Below, in pieces: positions 24,241 to 37,300 of a stretch of DNA of 64,000 bases. Below the pieces are notes generated by a model. That model had not been told where the DNA came from. It was given only the letters and a program-made list of their open reading frames with translations, and did no database searches. Position numbers and translations under genes: made by a program. Source of the DNA: Mytilus trossulus (Eukaryota; Mollusca; Bivalvia; Mytilida; Mytilidae). How positions within the stretch are numbered: the stretch's first letter is position 1; each line of letters begins with the position of its first letter. The stretch lies in NCBI RefSeq assembly GCF_036588685.1, contig NC_086375.1:51344955-51408954 (forward strand), written 5' to 3'.

Positions 24241-26247
24241 TATCAAAAGCACAAACACATCAGACAAATAACTGAAAAGTACATACACTCGCCGCTTGTT
24301 CAAGTTGCTACTTTTGTCAACATTAATAATTACGTTTTTCACATGACGTCTGTCTTCTTGATCCAATATTTAAAAACGATGTTGAGCTTTGTATTGAAGA
24401 GAGGATCAACATAAGTGTAGCATGCATATTTCATAAAATGATGAACGTAGACTTAAAGGTATCGAAACAACAGTACAAAGGCGTATAAGTAGAGTTGATG
24501 AGAGGCAAACACAATTTAGCATCGAACTCTTAAATTGTAGCTACAAAATCTCGAAACAAACAATTCTGACATTGTTGTATCTAATCAATGGTGTGTGATA
24601 CAGTATTCTCTCTAATGATAAAATTTATACAGTTATACTTTCCATATTTTACAGAGACGTACTCAAGTGAATAGTGGAAATCTTTACGAAATTATTTTCT
24701 TCTTAATCAAGAAGCATAACTCTAGAATGTTATCAAAATTTTATAAAGCATGCACACAATTATTTAGTTTAGGTCTTTCTGACATTGAAATTATATACAG
24801 AGGAACAACGACCATTCGCAAGATCGTGTTTCTCTTTAGATTTTATAGTGGTTCTCTTTAAAACTATTGACAAGTGTTTCATACTTAAGCACGATTTGTG
24901 TATTAGCAGTTTAAGAAAAAAACAAAATCATTAAAATTCTGAACTCTGAGGACAATTCAAAACGGGAAGTCTCTAATCAAAATCAAAAGCTCAAACACAT
25001 CAAACGAATGGATAACAACTATCATTTTTCTTACTTGGTACATGTGTTTTCATATGTAGAATTGCATGAAATGGTATTATTTTTCTTTCTGTTGTGTTTG
25101 TACTGGTCAGTTTTATAACGGGTTTGATTGACATTTAGACAACTGTTTTGATAGTACTTGCTAGTTTTATAACCGGGTGTTATTGATATCTGGACATTTA
25201 TTTTACATTATTATACTGGCATCAAAGATTTTTTTGAAATATTATCACTGTACGTTGTTATTATAATGCCTTTATTCCAACGATTGGGAGAAAAAGGGAA
25301 TCTAGATCTGAGATAAAAACAATGAACCAAACCATACGTTTATATGCTTGTCAGAACATTACTGAGCAGTGTGTTTCAAGTAATATTTTATGTTTGTCAT
25401 CTACATATATATATATATGTTTGTGCATGGCATATTTTCGAAAATCTTTGTTAAATATATCACCACTTGTCTGAATTAGGGACTTTAAAGTTTAAAGTTG
25501 GTTATTGTTTACAAGACAGTTTTTTACCTCTAAAAAAATAATGTTTATGTCTTTGGTTCATTTAGCTCCTACTGATTACAAGATATATATTTAAATTGTA
25601 TTGTATATCATCTTGCTTGAACTCAATGTCATACTGTAGGAGCAAGAAACACTATCTTATAGAATATAGGTTTGATGTTGTTGTAATAAAATATACTATG
25701 ATGTGGTTTAAAAAAAATTACAATTTTCTTGAATGGTCTCATTCTGCCAATATACACACGATTTAGAAATACTGGACTTGTATTGTATATTTTTTGTATT
25801 TTTTATTTTGTTGTTTTGAATTCATCATGTCAGATTTTTCTTATTTTGTTGCTCTGTTTTAAAATATTTCGTTGCTTTAGAATCGACCATTCCCCTTCAG
25901 AAGTTTAAATAAAAACAGTCGGTACTTAATGGCATCCTAGCCATGAGATAGTAATATGCGTAATCTCAATTATACAGGGTTGATCTTGTTCAGATTATTT
26001 TTCACTTTTTTCAATTATTGTTAATACTGGCATTCGTGAATTTCGATGCCCGTCTTTACTTGTAACCAATTTGAAGGTAAAGTTCTGTTTTCTATTGTTA
26101 TACTATTATTCGTAATCCCTGTGAGAACGTTTACAGATGTTACAAGTATATATGAATTTATTTTCTGTTTGATTTTGTTGTATTTTATATTATGCACAGA
26201 TCAGCCAATGAATATACCCATAGATAAAAAAGGCTTTATATGCAAAA
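24241..26247. other. No gene; family C fragment at 24,930-25,045
   Basis: Unassigned AT-rich DNA. The fragment ('aaaagctcaaacacatcaaa', 'cgaatggataacaactatca') is reverse-oriented family C. The short frames here are hydrophobic and without recognisable domains. Confidence 0.5.
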
Positions 26248-26530
26248 AGTAAAATCACAATAATACTGTACTCCGAGGAATTTTCGATACGGAAAGTCCT
26301 GAATCAAAGGCAAAATCAAATGAAAAAAATCACACCAAACGAAAGGACAACAACTGTCATATTCCTGACTTTGAACAGGCAAAATCAAATGTAGAAAATG
26401 GTTAATTGAACCTGGTTTTATAGCGCTAAACCTCTCATTTGTAAGACAGTCGCGTTAAATTTCATTATATTGACAATGTTGGGTGAACAAAATTTCACAA
26501 ATAGGGGTACAAAAACAACACGTAACCTAA
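26248..26530 (-). repeat. Dispersed repeat, family C
   Basis: 'ctccgaggaattttcgatac', 'acaacaactgtcatattcct' and 'taattgaacctggttttata' in reverse orientation relative to 7,733-8,014. Confidence 0.75.
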
Positions 26531-28238
26531 CAAAAACTAGGTGTGATTTCATAAAAAAACACCATAAGAGACTGGTTCTAATGGATCTCTAATAAAAAAA
26601 AATCAGATATATAACCGGTATATCACAACGTTAAAAGTATAATTACAATGCCTTTTATATTGTTTATTAAATTACTTTTTTGGCCGAAACTCTATCACTC
26701 CGAAATGACAGTTCTTTTGGTGAAAGTTGTAAAAATGTAAAAACACTGTTTTTTTTACTTTAACAGCTGTTTTTTTAAATGGGATTTGCATAAAATTACA
26801 ATAAATACTAACACGATTTGTAATTGATTTGATATGGTTTAATGCAACAAATCCTGTCCCTCATACAACAGTGTATAAAATTACTAAACCAAAAACACAA
26901 CACATACACCAAATACAAAATGACACCAGCTCATTCATAACTTTATGAACTTATACACATGAATAATCAATAATATGGGACTTTGAAAAAAAAACACCTT
27001 TTGATCAATGTAAGTATTGTTATAAGTATATTCTTATGATACGTCAAATTAAAAAAAAACCAAATGTTGCATATGTTAAATATAAACTATGACCAGGGTT
27101 TGCTATAAATAACGTGTGCAAGGACTTTATTTTAAAAGAAAATAAAAAAATTGTAGTGCTGTTGAAATATTATCTTTTCATAGTATTATTCCATGATAAC
27201 TTTTCCGTATACATTGAACTTACACGCGAGTCCTCTCATAAGTTCTTCCGCAATCCCACAGCGCAAGTGAAAAGGGGGATCGGGATGTTTGAAAGAGAAG
27301 GTAAGCAAACATGGAAATTAGATAGAGTTAAATTATTAAATCATTAAATTATAAGCCTGGTAATTGGTTCTGAAAGAAAGAAAAAAAAATATACGCAAAA
27401 ATTATTTAACAATTGATATTACAACGTTTGGTTAACATACATAAATAAGAGCAGGGAATATATATATAAAAAAAAATAAACATGGCTGTATAGCATTTCC
27501 ATTATCATGTTTTAAATTTGCTCCATTATTGACTCTGTGGTTTTTTTTTATTAACGAAAGTTAATTGGCAGGCAAATTCAATGAATTTAATATATTTTGT
27601 AAATAATATGTTATGGATTCCTTATAAATGTTCAAATCGTCCATATAGGACTCAGGTAAGTAAATATATACAAATTCTGGGTTATGTATACATGCGTTGG
27701 TCAAATAATGTTCGTAACATTATTATTTCAAGAAAGTAATTTCATATGACTTTTGAATAATGTTGAAATGTACACATATAAGATGAATTATGTCCATACA
27801 TGTGAGTATCAAAACAACCGAACGCACATCTTTCACTATAAGTATAACCCATTTATCCCAAAAGAACAAATTATTCAATAACACTATATTGATCATCATC
27901 TTAGAAATCACCAAGATGAAATGAATTAAAAAAATATACGACTCTATGATATTTCTATGAAATGACAAACTTAAGCAAACATCAGTACAAAAATTGTTAT
28001 AAACATGTTTAAAAATACATATGAAAGTCTCATAGTTAAAAAAAATTGGACTGGCGTGATCTATTTGCATTGATAGTTTGGACGGATAACACTAGTTTCA
28101 TGTCCCTTTTTCGAACATTTTTTCGCCCATGTGTCCAACAATCATTGCATCTAAAACAAACCTGTAACAGAAGCTATTATATAATTTAAAAAAAAATCAA
28201 TTGATCATTCCTAACAGTTGCTTATCAATACGAAGTCA
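26531..28238. other. No gene supported; unusual GC-richer patch at 27,220-27,300
   Basis: Mostly AT-rich DNA beyond the 3' end of the F-box gene. The patch ends in a strong 5' splice-site-like sequence (see findings). Confidence 0.45.
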
Positions 28239-31200
28239 TCAATATTCAATTGGACAAATATATGGTTTTGGTGGAAAGTCGTGGCTCCAACGAACAAATT
28301 CCTTCGGGTGTACAATCTGAAGAGAGGTACAGAGTGCTGTCAGATCTTGCTCGATACCTCTAATGAATAATTTCACATTTGGACATTGGCCAAGATTTAC
28401 AGCTATCATTTGAGGGCAGTTGTTAAGGGACAAGCGGTGTAAATCATTACAGCCATACATATTCAAAAATTTCAAAGGGGGCGACGCTAATGCCACATTT
28501 GTAACTCGTCGACATTTTTCTAAATTCAAATGAGCAATCTTTGTGCATCCCGCCAAAACCATTTGAAGAGTGTAATCCGTCATTTGACATCGATATAAAA
28601 CAACTGTCTTTACAAGCGGGGTAGAGATGCATAGAAGGTTTACATTACAGTCAAAGAAACGAAGAAATCCTATTGCATTCATGGCATGAATCACACAGGA
28701 TTCTAGATTCAACTGATCATCACTACAGAGGTTCATTTCAATCGAATCCACACTAACGCATTGAATTGTGAGCGTTTTCAACGCTGGCATCCCAACTAAG
28801 GCTACTCTACATAAATGATTTGCTGTAATGTACATATGATTCAAGGTAACGATATCCATTTCTGCTTCCACATGTATAAATCTTAAAGTTGGACTTCGTA
28901 TATGCAGAGTCTCGCATGAAAAATCTCCAAGCAGACATAGTTCCTGCAAATTTGGTACTGTGTATTCGTCGAGTGTCAGACTGTCATGTGATATACACCC
29001 TAAACGTAGACATACCAGTTTGTCGTTGTTTCTCAGAGTCTCCTTGAATGACCTCATCTCAATTTCTTCGCACTGTTTTAATTCTAGAAAAGTTAACTTC
29101 TGACTTTTGATTTTCATGGTTCGTAGTGTATTACCTCCATTGACATTAACCTTCCTTAGATTATCCGATGTGACTTCTAAGTGTTCTATAGACGCCAAAC
29201 CTACATCAACTGTAAGGAAACGTAGAGACGAAATGTCCAGACTGACAAATAAAACGTTCCAAAGGTTGTGCAGGCATACCTTTACTAAGGAATCGGACAG
29301 CAGTCTAACACCGTGGAGGTACTGTAAAAATTAAAAAATAAATCATAAAAAGACAAAAAAACAAAAAGGAAATGTTGACCTGAATTGCATATTGCCAGTG
29401 TGCGTTTCGTTTTACCGAACATCTAGATACGGGTATTAATATGGCGTGGGAATCATCAAGTCATCACGGTTATTTGTTTTGTAATTTTCGTATTTAGAAT
29501 TTTTGAGTAAAGTTATGTGTACCTTTGTCTTTTTGCTTTTTTGTTATTTTCTTTTGACACGTATTTGTATGTTTCTTCTGTAAAATGCTTCAATGCTTTT
29601 GATTAGTTCTTTGGAATTTTCAGTGTTTTTGATACATAAATAGCTGTTTAACGCATAGTTTTAACGGCTTATCTTGGGAATGTTTCATGACGTCAAAGCT
29701 TAAATTGATAGCAGATAAAAATGTTTATGTTTTCATACTGTGAAAAGACAAGTTGGTCAAAATACGTGTTCATTTCTGACAACATCACCTTCGGTGTTTG
29801 AAAATGTTAACTCTTTGCAAGAAAACCTAAATAGTGTAGCTTTTGATGTAACTGTATACTATGTTTTTAATGTAGAATTGATTTCAACTTATCCGTGTGT
29901 AAGGATAGCCTTAAATAGGCGTGGGAAAATATGGAATCTCCACCATATGTTGCAGTCTATTTGCGTCAATTGATAGTAAAACACGTACGTTGTGGCATCT
30001 GTTACAAATGTCAAAATAACTTAATAAAATGTCATTTATGATTCAACTTTATTGATGTTTACAAAATGAAATTATGAATAAGTAATACATAAAAAGGGTA
30101 TTAGAAATTACCAAAATATTAAACAATAGAACAGAACCCACCAAAAATCAACACATGCATTCTCCTTGAAAAAAATCCCAACGTACAAGCAAAGACAAAC
30201 ATCAAAGAAACAACACATGCTCTAGATAAACTAACCTGATACAATCATAAATATGTGGTGAGGTTAAACCATTTCAACATTATCACAAACATCCCCCTTT
30301 GCCGGTCGAAACCATTTATAGTTAAATGTAAAACATACGGTAAAAAAAGCACTGTCCAGCTTCCAACAGGATGAACACTTATTCAAACAAGGAAATAAAA
30401 GACGAATTTGGAAATGAGGGACAAAATGTGCTCGTTAAACAATAATAAAATACTTCAGTGTATTTTCTTACCTCGCAGTTGCTGATACTAAGTTTCTTCA
30501 AGCATGGTAACTTATTCACTATTTCCCATAGTTCATCCACTTCAATAGGTAAAAAATGGATGCAGAGAACTTTTACCAAGTGTACAGTGCTGTTGTCAAT
30601 AATGTTACGTGCAATTCCAAACCCTCTTGCTATTGCATCATCACTTCTTCTGTCGGTTATATCTAATCCAGAGTTTAGTTTCAGTTTTACAGTTTCTAGG
30701 AAAGGAAGTTTTGACAGCAATCTTTTCACTCCACTAGAAGTTATTCTCCAACAGGCATTGAGGGAAATCTCTCTCAGGTTTGGGAAGTACGCTAGAATTT
30801 GTTCAAGTTCGTCATCAGTTAATTCGTAGCCACCGTTTATCTGAACTTGCTCGAGATTGGATAGGCTTGACAATTTATGTAATACTTCAGGTGTCCATAG
30901 AATAGGCAGTCGGAGACTTCTTAAATTACTAAGCGTTGGTATCAGTGAAAACACACTGCGAAACACTGGAGAGCTTTCCCGCCAACTGAGCCTTTGAATA
31001 TGATATCCGTAATTACGAAACATGGAACAAAGCAGACTAAAATGATACATTGCGAAATAGTTCGGATCAACATGAATGTGTCTCCATAGTATACCATGTG
31101 TTTGCAAAACATCCCGCCATTTAGAGCAAACAAATGCCAGAAGTGGTAATTCGTCCTTGATTGGATGAAGATAACGGAAAATACGCGCCAAAAGTTCGTC

Positions 31201-31287
31201 CGGTAATTCATTGATGTCCTTTGCATAACTTAGATCGTTATTAGCGTAAAACAATTGGTGTTCACTAAATAAAGTTTTGAACATCAT
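28239..31287 (-). CDS. F-box and leucine-rich-repeat protein, two coding exons
   Basis: Coding exons are 30,472-31,287 and 28,239-29,321, joined across a phase-0 intron (GAG|GTAAGA ... TTTTTACAG|TAC), giving 632 residues. The start is ATG ATG TTC at 31,287 and the stop is TGA at 28,239-28,241. Residues about 25-70 are an F-box (INELPDELLARIFRYL, then AFVCSKWRDVL), which in this family binds SKP1 within an SCF ubiquitin ligase. From about residue 110 to the end come irregular leucine-rich repeats of the Cys-containing kind (LREISLNACWRITSSGVKRL, LNLEKCRRVTNVAL, LKFLNMYGCNDLHRLSLNNC), which would choose the substrate. The intron falls within the repeats, after LKKLSISNCE. It belongs to the FBXL class. 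I cannot assign a specific vertebrate orthologue, so the substrate is unknown. A non-coding 5' exon cannot be excluded. Confidence 0.92.
29322..30471 (-). other. Intron of the F-box/LRR gene
   Basis: 1,150 bp with consensus ends on the minus strand (GTAAGAAAAT ... aatttttacag). It holds no obvious dispersed repeat and no coding frame of interest. Confidence 0.85.
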
Positions 31288-34200
31288 CTTGAGTCTGCAG
31301 CTCCATGCGAAATTAACCTATTTGATCTCTATGCAATATTAACGATTCTCTACTTTTATGTTCAACATATTGGGGATTCGAATTACGTAGGATTATTGAC
31401 GTCAAGCGCTGTGACACGTATCCTTATTTCAGGTCAAACTTTTATGAATGAAATAATGTTGTTTTTTTCATTTTACGATATTTGTAATCAATAAGTGAAT
31501 TACATAGTAATGACAACAGATTTTGTGCGGATCATTTCCTATTAATTGTGTGCCATATTGCCTTGTTATACATTGTCGTTATTCGTAAGAATCTATCACA
31601 TATTTTTCGTTGTTCCAGCTATAAAAACATGTTTTGAAGGTATCAAATAAGATGTGACGAAACCTTGTTTTTATAGATATTTTGTGATTGCAGGATATGT
31701 GTGTCCCTCATATCCAACGGTCTGCACAGTTATGAAATAACAAGAACGCCTGAAATCAATACTACATATATTTTACCATGCCACCATAAGGAATTGGTTG
31801 ACAAATTCGATCTATTTGTGTCTCAACTCACTGGCTTCGTGTTTCCGCCGTCTTAGATCTTAAAGTTACCAGTATTGTCGTGTGGTCTGTTACTTTACTG
31901 ATTGTGTCGCATTCCCGATTGTAAAAAAATGACTGCGTTTGGAATTACATGATTTGAATTGCAGCAAACCCTTCAAGTACCTGGTCAACATACACGGTCT
32001 CACTCATTGTGTCGATCATGTGATTCCCTGAATTGTTTAGTTGTTACTTTGATTTGCCTTTTCTTAATCAATTTACAAGACTTAAATATCGATAACCTAC
32101 TGTCGCCTTAATTTTACATTAAAGATATACAGATAGTGTGTGTGTTTCGCTGTTTGTATGTTATTATTATAGTAAAATAAAAATAATACTAAACATAATC
32201 AAATGGCAAAATCAAAAGCTCAAACACACAAAACCAATGGACAACAACTGTAATATGCCCGACTTTGTACAGACAATTTCTTTTTGTAAAATAACGTTGA
32301 TATGGTGTTATAGCTAGCTCAAACTCTCACTTCTAAAGTTTTGTGAAATTTAGTTGTTGACCATGTTTATCTTGGCATGTGGCATATGCCCCATTGAACA
32401 TTTTGACTGTTAAGATTTGCATGGCAGATGAAGATTGAACATTGTTAAGTTAGTGTTAGCTTAACTTGCAATAAATCCAGACAAACAAGTCTCCTACTAC
32501 ACTCACAGAGGATAGCAGACAACTAAATAATATTCAAGTGCCACTTTTTCAAATATCATATCTTATTTCAGACAACAGCAATAGTTCAGAATGGTTACAT
32601 TAAAGTTCATACACGATGTTTATTTTACCGCATTCTATCGGTGAATTGTCATCATTTATAAGCTATATTATGTCATATTTCAAAACGTAAAATAACAAAA
32701 ATATTGAAATTTCAGGAAATTCAAATCGGAATATCCATTATCAAATGACAATCGCAAGCCAAAACACACAATTTGAATGGAAAACAACTGTCATATTCCT
32801 GACTGGGAACAGGGATTTCATTATGTAGGAAATGGTGAATTAAACCTGGTTTTATAGCTAGCTCAACCTCTCACTTATATGACAGTTGCATAAAATTCAA
32901 ATTTAAGCATCAGTCAATATTGGTTTTAACCAAAAGTATTCAAACTGGCTAAAATTATACTAGTTTTTTTTTTCATGAAAAAAGATTTAATCATGATGAT
33001 CAAAATTACAGGTGGAAAGATTGGATTCATATGTTAATCATCCATTTTGTACGATGATGAACAAAAACATTTTGATATAGCATTTTTTTTAATTTATTTA
33101 CCTGAATTACTAGTTTCCCTCAAAATTTACCTTAAAATTGTGGTTTGGGAGGCATTTTTATGTTCATTGTGCTATTGTTCTTATTACTACTAAACTCTTA
33201 TTGAGTTTTGATTAAAAATAATATGGCTCTGAAGATGATTAGTTGAAGGGCTGCATAGGATGATTTTGCTCATCTGACTTTCTCTTATTTTGTTCAAGAA
33301 TGGGAGTATTTTTAATTCAAAGACATTTCTTCATATTTCAATTTTAGATGATGCACTAAATTTTTAATTTATTGATTTTGATATGGTCATAATAGATGGA
33401 AAGTGGAATATTAAAATTAAGAACTGTATGCTCCTTTTTAACACTTTTATTGGGGTGCAAACGTGTTGACACGTAATAATTTGCAAGATAAAGTAAAAAC
33501 ACTAAAAATTGGTAAACACTGCCAATAAAAAGCAATAACTCCTGATGATTACAGCCATATACTTATTTGAAGATCTAGTTTTACTGATCATTTTTGCTTT
33601 TAAACTTTCTCTTATTTAGAATCTTAATGCATTTTATGAATTATACATTTTAACACTGACATTTAACATGAAATCTGTGTTTGTGACACCTGTTAAGTGT
33701 TCATCATTTTTTTTTTCAAACTTGATAACTTATGTGCCCAATTTGTTTTAAATAAGGTGACATTTTAAATTAATGATGATGATGGATCTCTGTTTAACTA
33801 AAGTAGCAAATTAAATGCATATTCAGGATAAGAACATGCAATACAAATATTAACCTTACTTTGTACTATACTGACACACTGAGCCAGATTATCAACATGC
33901 TAATTCATAAGGTAAATATCTGCAGGAAGACATGATATCCTACCAAAATCATTTTTCTGACTAATGGGCCAACCACCAGTTTTCCCTCTCACTCCATAAT
34001 AATGTGTGTCTTGCAGAGAATAAACAAATACTCGTTTCAAAGTAAATTTGTAACTACTGCACCTAATGGAAACAAGCTACCAAGAGACTACTGAAGTAGT
34101 ACTCAAATTGTAATTGTTATTTAAATCAGGCCAAAAAAAAATCTAATGGCCAAAGGTAACATTTGGCTAATGATATTTTTTTTACAGTATTTCCTAGAAA

Positions 34201-34340
34201 ATTGACTAATTGTTTCTTTCCTTATAAATTTGGTAGTTATTCTTAAGGGCATTATATAGGGATTTCTGTCCTTCTCACAAAAACCTTGCATGTCAGAAGT
34301 TATGCCTTTTTGCTGAGTAAACAAAACAGATCATTATATA
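31288..34340. other. Intergenic region with two family C copies
   Basis: Separates the F-box gene start from the TTC27 end. Reverse-oriented family C copies lie at about 32,190-32,385 and 32,700-32,930 ('gaattaaacctggttttata', 'agctcaacctctcacttata'). The first about 150 bp upstream of 31,287 would hold the F-box gene promoter; I see no TATA box I would trust. Confidence 0.55.
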
Positions 34341-34350
34341 TTTTATATAT

Positions 34351-34356
34351 TTTATT
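34351..34356 (-). promoter_or_regulatory. TTC27: Poly(A) signal of TTC27
   Basis: AATAAA on the minus strand, 12 nt after the TTC27 stop codon. If used, the 3' untranslated region would be only a few tens of nucleotides long. No stronger candidate was noticed close by. Confidence 0.5.
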
Positions 34357-34368
34357 TCAATGTATCTA

Positions 34369-37300
34369 TCAGCTACCCTTGAGATGAGTTATTTTGTCTA
34401 TAATTTCAGTCAAAGTCTGATCAAGGGAATCACAAACATCTTTAACCTCAGGCTTAAGTTCTTCTGTCATTGGATCTGTATGTTGTTGCTGAAAGGAGAA
34501 AAAAATCTTATAAGATAGGGAACAATTGAAAATAAATACATAGCATAAAAGGATACAAATAAAAGTCAACACTTCTAACAGTATCCTTCTAACTTTGCAT
34601 TTTACAATTCACAAAGGAAAAGAAAACATATCATGTGTACCTCTTTATGACATACATACTCCATATTTGAAAATACCATAGCTACACAGGTAAAAGTGGC
34701 ACATTTACTAGTATAAGGAGCAGTGCTTTTGTTGCTGCTTTTTACCTCAAAGTTATAGCAATAGTTATGATAACATAACAAATATAGTAGACTTTCATCC
34801 AATATGTGTTTTGATTTTATTTCAATCTATATTCTGTTTATAAAACCTATCAATTAATACAGTGAAACCTGCCTGTATCTTATCCCTTCTACACAGAAAT
34901 AACTTATCTACTGGTGAATAGACAAACATTAAAATTACCAGAGAAAAACAATTATATATCCTGATATATCATCATAGACAGGTTAGACTAGTTTACAACA
35001 AGCTCAGAAATGCAGATTTAACTTTCGAACTAAGTACTACTGTGCATGATCTTCAAGTAACGATAAATGGGTCAAATGCTCAATGAGTGTGTTGCAATAC
35101 TTGTGGTTTGTCATCTAAATGGCAATATCTATGAAACTGACACTAACACATGGACACTAATATTGATTGGCTTGAGGGAACATCTATTTCAAACCTATTA
35201 AAGACCAATAATATAAATGAGCAACAAGGAAATAACAGTGAGGTACATCATACTATAGAAACCAGATTAGCACATTGTGCAATCAGATCAAAAATGATGA
35301 TTCAACTATCAGTGTTTGCCCTTAGCATCTTCAAATAGCAACTTGAGATTTAAATAGCAAAGTTTTCCAAAATATATTAACACCACTTCAATAATACATT
35401 CTATTTCAAATTAATTGGACCCTGTGGAGGACACTGACAACATAACAAAACATTTTACCTTAATTTTTGTTACCACTCCTTTTAACATGAGTTTAGCAGA
35501 CGACAACATCTGTACACCTTGCATGCTGGTTGAAGCTTTTTCACTACACTTTGTATACACTGCAATAAATATTTAAAGTTCTGTGAAGCAAACAATATCA
35601 ATATATAAAACTAAGGTATACCTTGCTTACGTAAAAGAACTATGTTTGTTTGAATAGATCCTTTTAAAGATTTATTAACTATTAATTATTTACATTCAGA
35701 TGTGTAAAACTAATCCTTATTGTATGCATATCATAGCCATCTGTCAATTAATGTGTTGTTCCATCATTCATTTATTAATTTTTCAACATTCTAAATTTTA
35801 GAATAGTTCCTCTCTCATGTTGACTTTGAAAATGTAAGGTCATTTGCTCATTGTTGAAGGCCGTATGGTTACCTAAAGTTGTTAACGTCTGTGTCATTTT
35901 GGTCTTTTGTGGATAGTTGTCTCATTGGCAATCATACCACATCTTCTTTTTTATATATCATATATCTTTTTCTACACCTTTCTTACTTTTTAATGGATGA
36001 CTGAGGATAATATTCTCCCAAGTAATGTCAATAGTTCACATAACCAATATATGACTATGTAAGCTAAAATGCCATCTTTGTGTGGTATAGAAATTACATC
36101 AGACTTACTATCTGCTAACTCTGTAGACTGTGTGGCTACCTCTTTACACCTGTCCAAATCTACCTGCCAATTAACATCCTGTACTACACACCTGTGCGAT
36201 TTCTGAAGATACTGTAACACCTGAAATGTAAATATATCAAGTTTCAAATAATGATGAATGGGAAAGAGCTTATATATAAGCCTTAAAAATAGTATATATC
36301 CTCAAAATACAGAATTTAAATGATAAATGAATTAGGTAATATGTTACTTGATAGTAATACCTATGTGTCTGTGCATACAATCCAACTGTATGTCCTAAAA
36401 CTGTCATTTTACATACCAGTTTTATTTTTTGGTATATCATGTACTCTGTATATTCCTCAAAACAACATTTCTACACAGCTACTTTTGCATAGGTACTATT
36501 TCTGTACTAAAAATTTACTTTTAATATTCAGTACTATTTTGTTACTTTAAATTTATTGTAATATTTAGGTACCTGCATTTTACAGTACTTAATTTGTACT
36601 TAAAATTTAGGTACTATGGATTTTTGGTTACAACCGTTACATTTTCAGCATTTTGAAAGTTTTTCTATTTCAAATCTCTTAAAATTATGATTTTCAAAAA
36701 TGGAGTATTGTATTATTTCTGTATCAAAATATTTAGTACAAATCAAGTACTGTAAAATACAAGTACCTAAATATTACAATAATTTTAAAGTAAAGAAATA
36801 GTACTAAATATTAAAATTAGATTTCCAGTACTTCATATTTTTAGTACAGAAATAGTACCTATGCAAAAGTAGCTGTGTATGTATAAGACATCACATGGAA
36901 AAATAATATTTTTGAATGTTTGTGTGTTGCGTCATTAAAAAATACTGAACAGTGGGAAAAAAAATCTTTTTAACACTGAAAAACAACTAATGTGAGAAAA
37001 CTTACTTTTTGTTGTGTTTCAGGACTGTTGTCTGTTCCATGATTAGTTAACTGACCATAATGCTTCCAGATCTTTGAGTTATTTGTTACCTGTTAGAAAG
37101 ATTAATTTATCAATGTGTCAGTTTTGTATAGTGTTTATAAACATTGAATCAGTAGATTTATATGTATCAGTTAATGGGTATTAGGATCTGACAATAAGCC
37201 AAGATAATATTGATATATTGAATCCTTTTTGAAGAGTTGTGATGACCAGATAGGGGCTAGATCCTATACACAAAAAGGAATGTCTTTGGGAAATCCTGAT

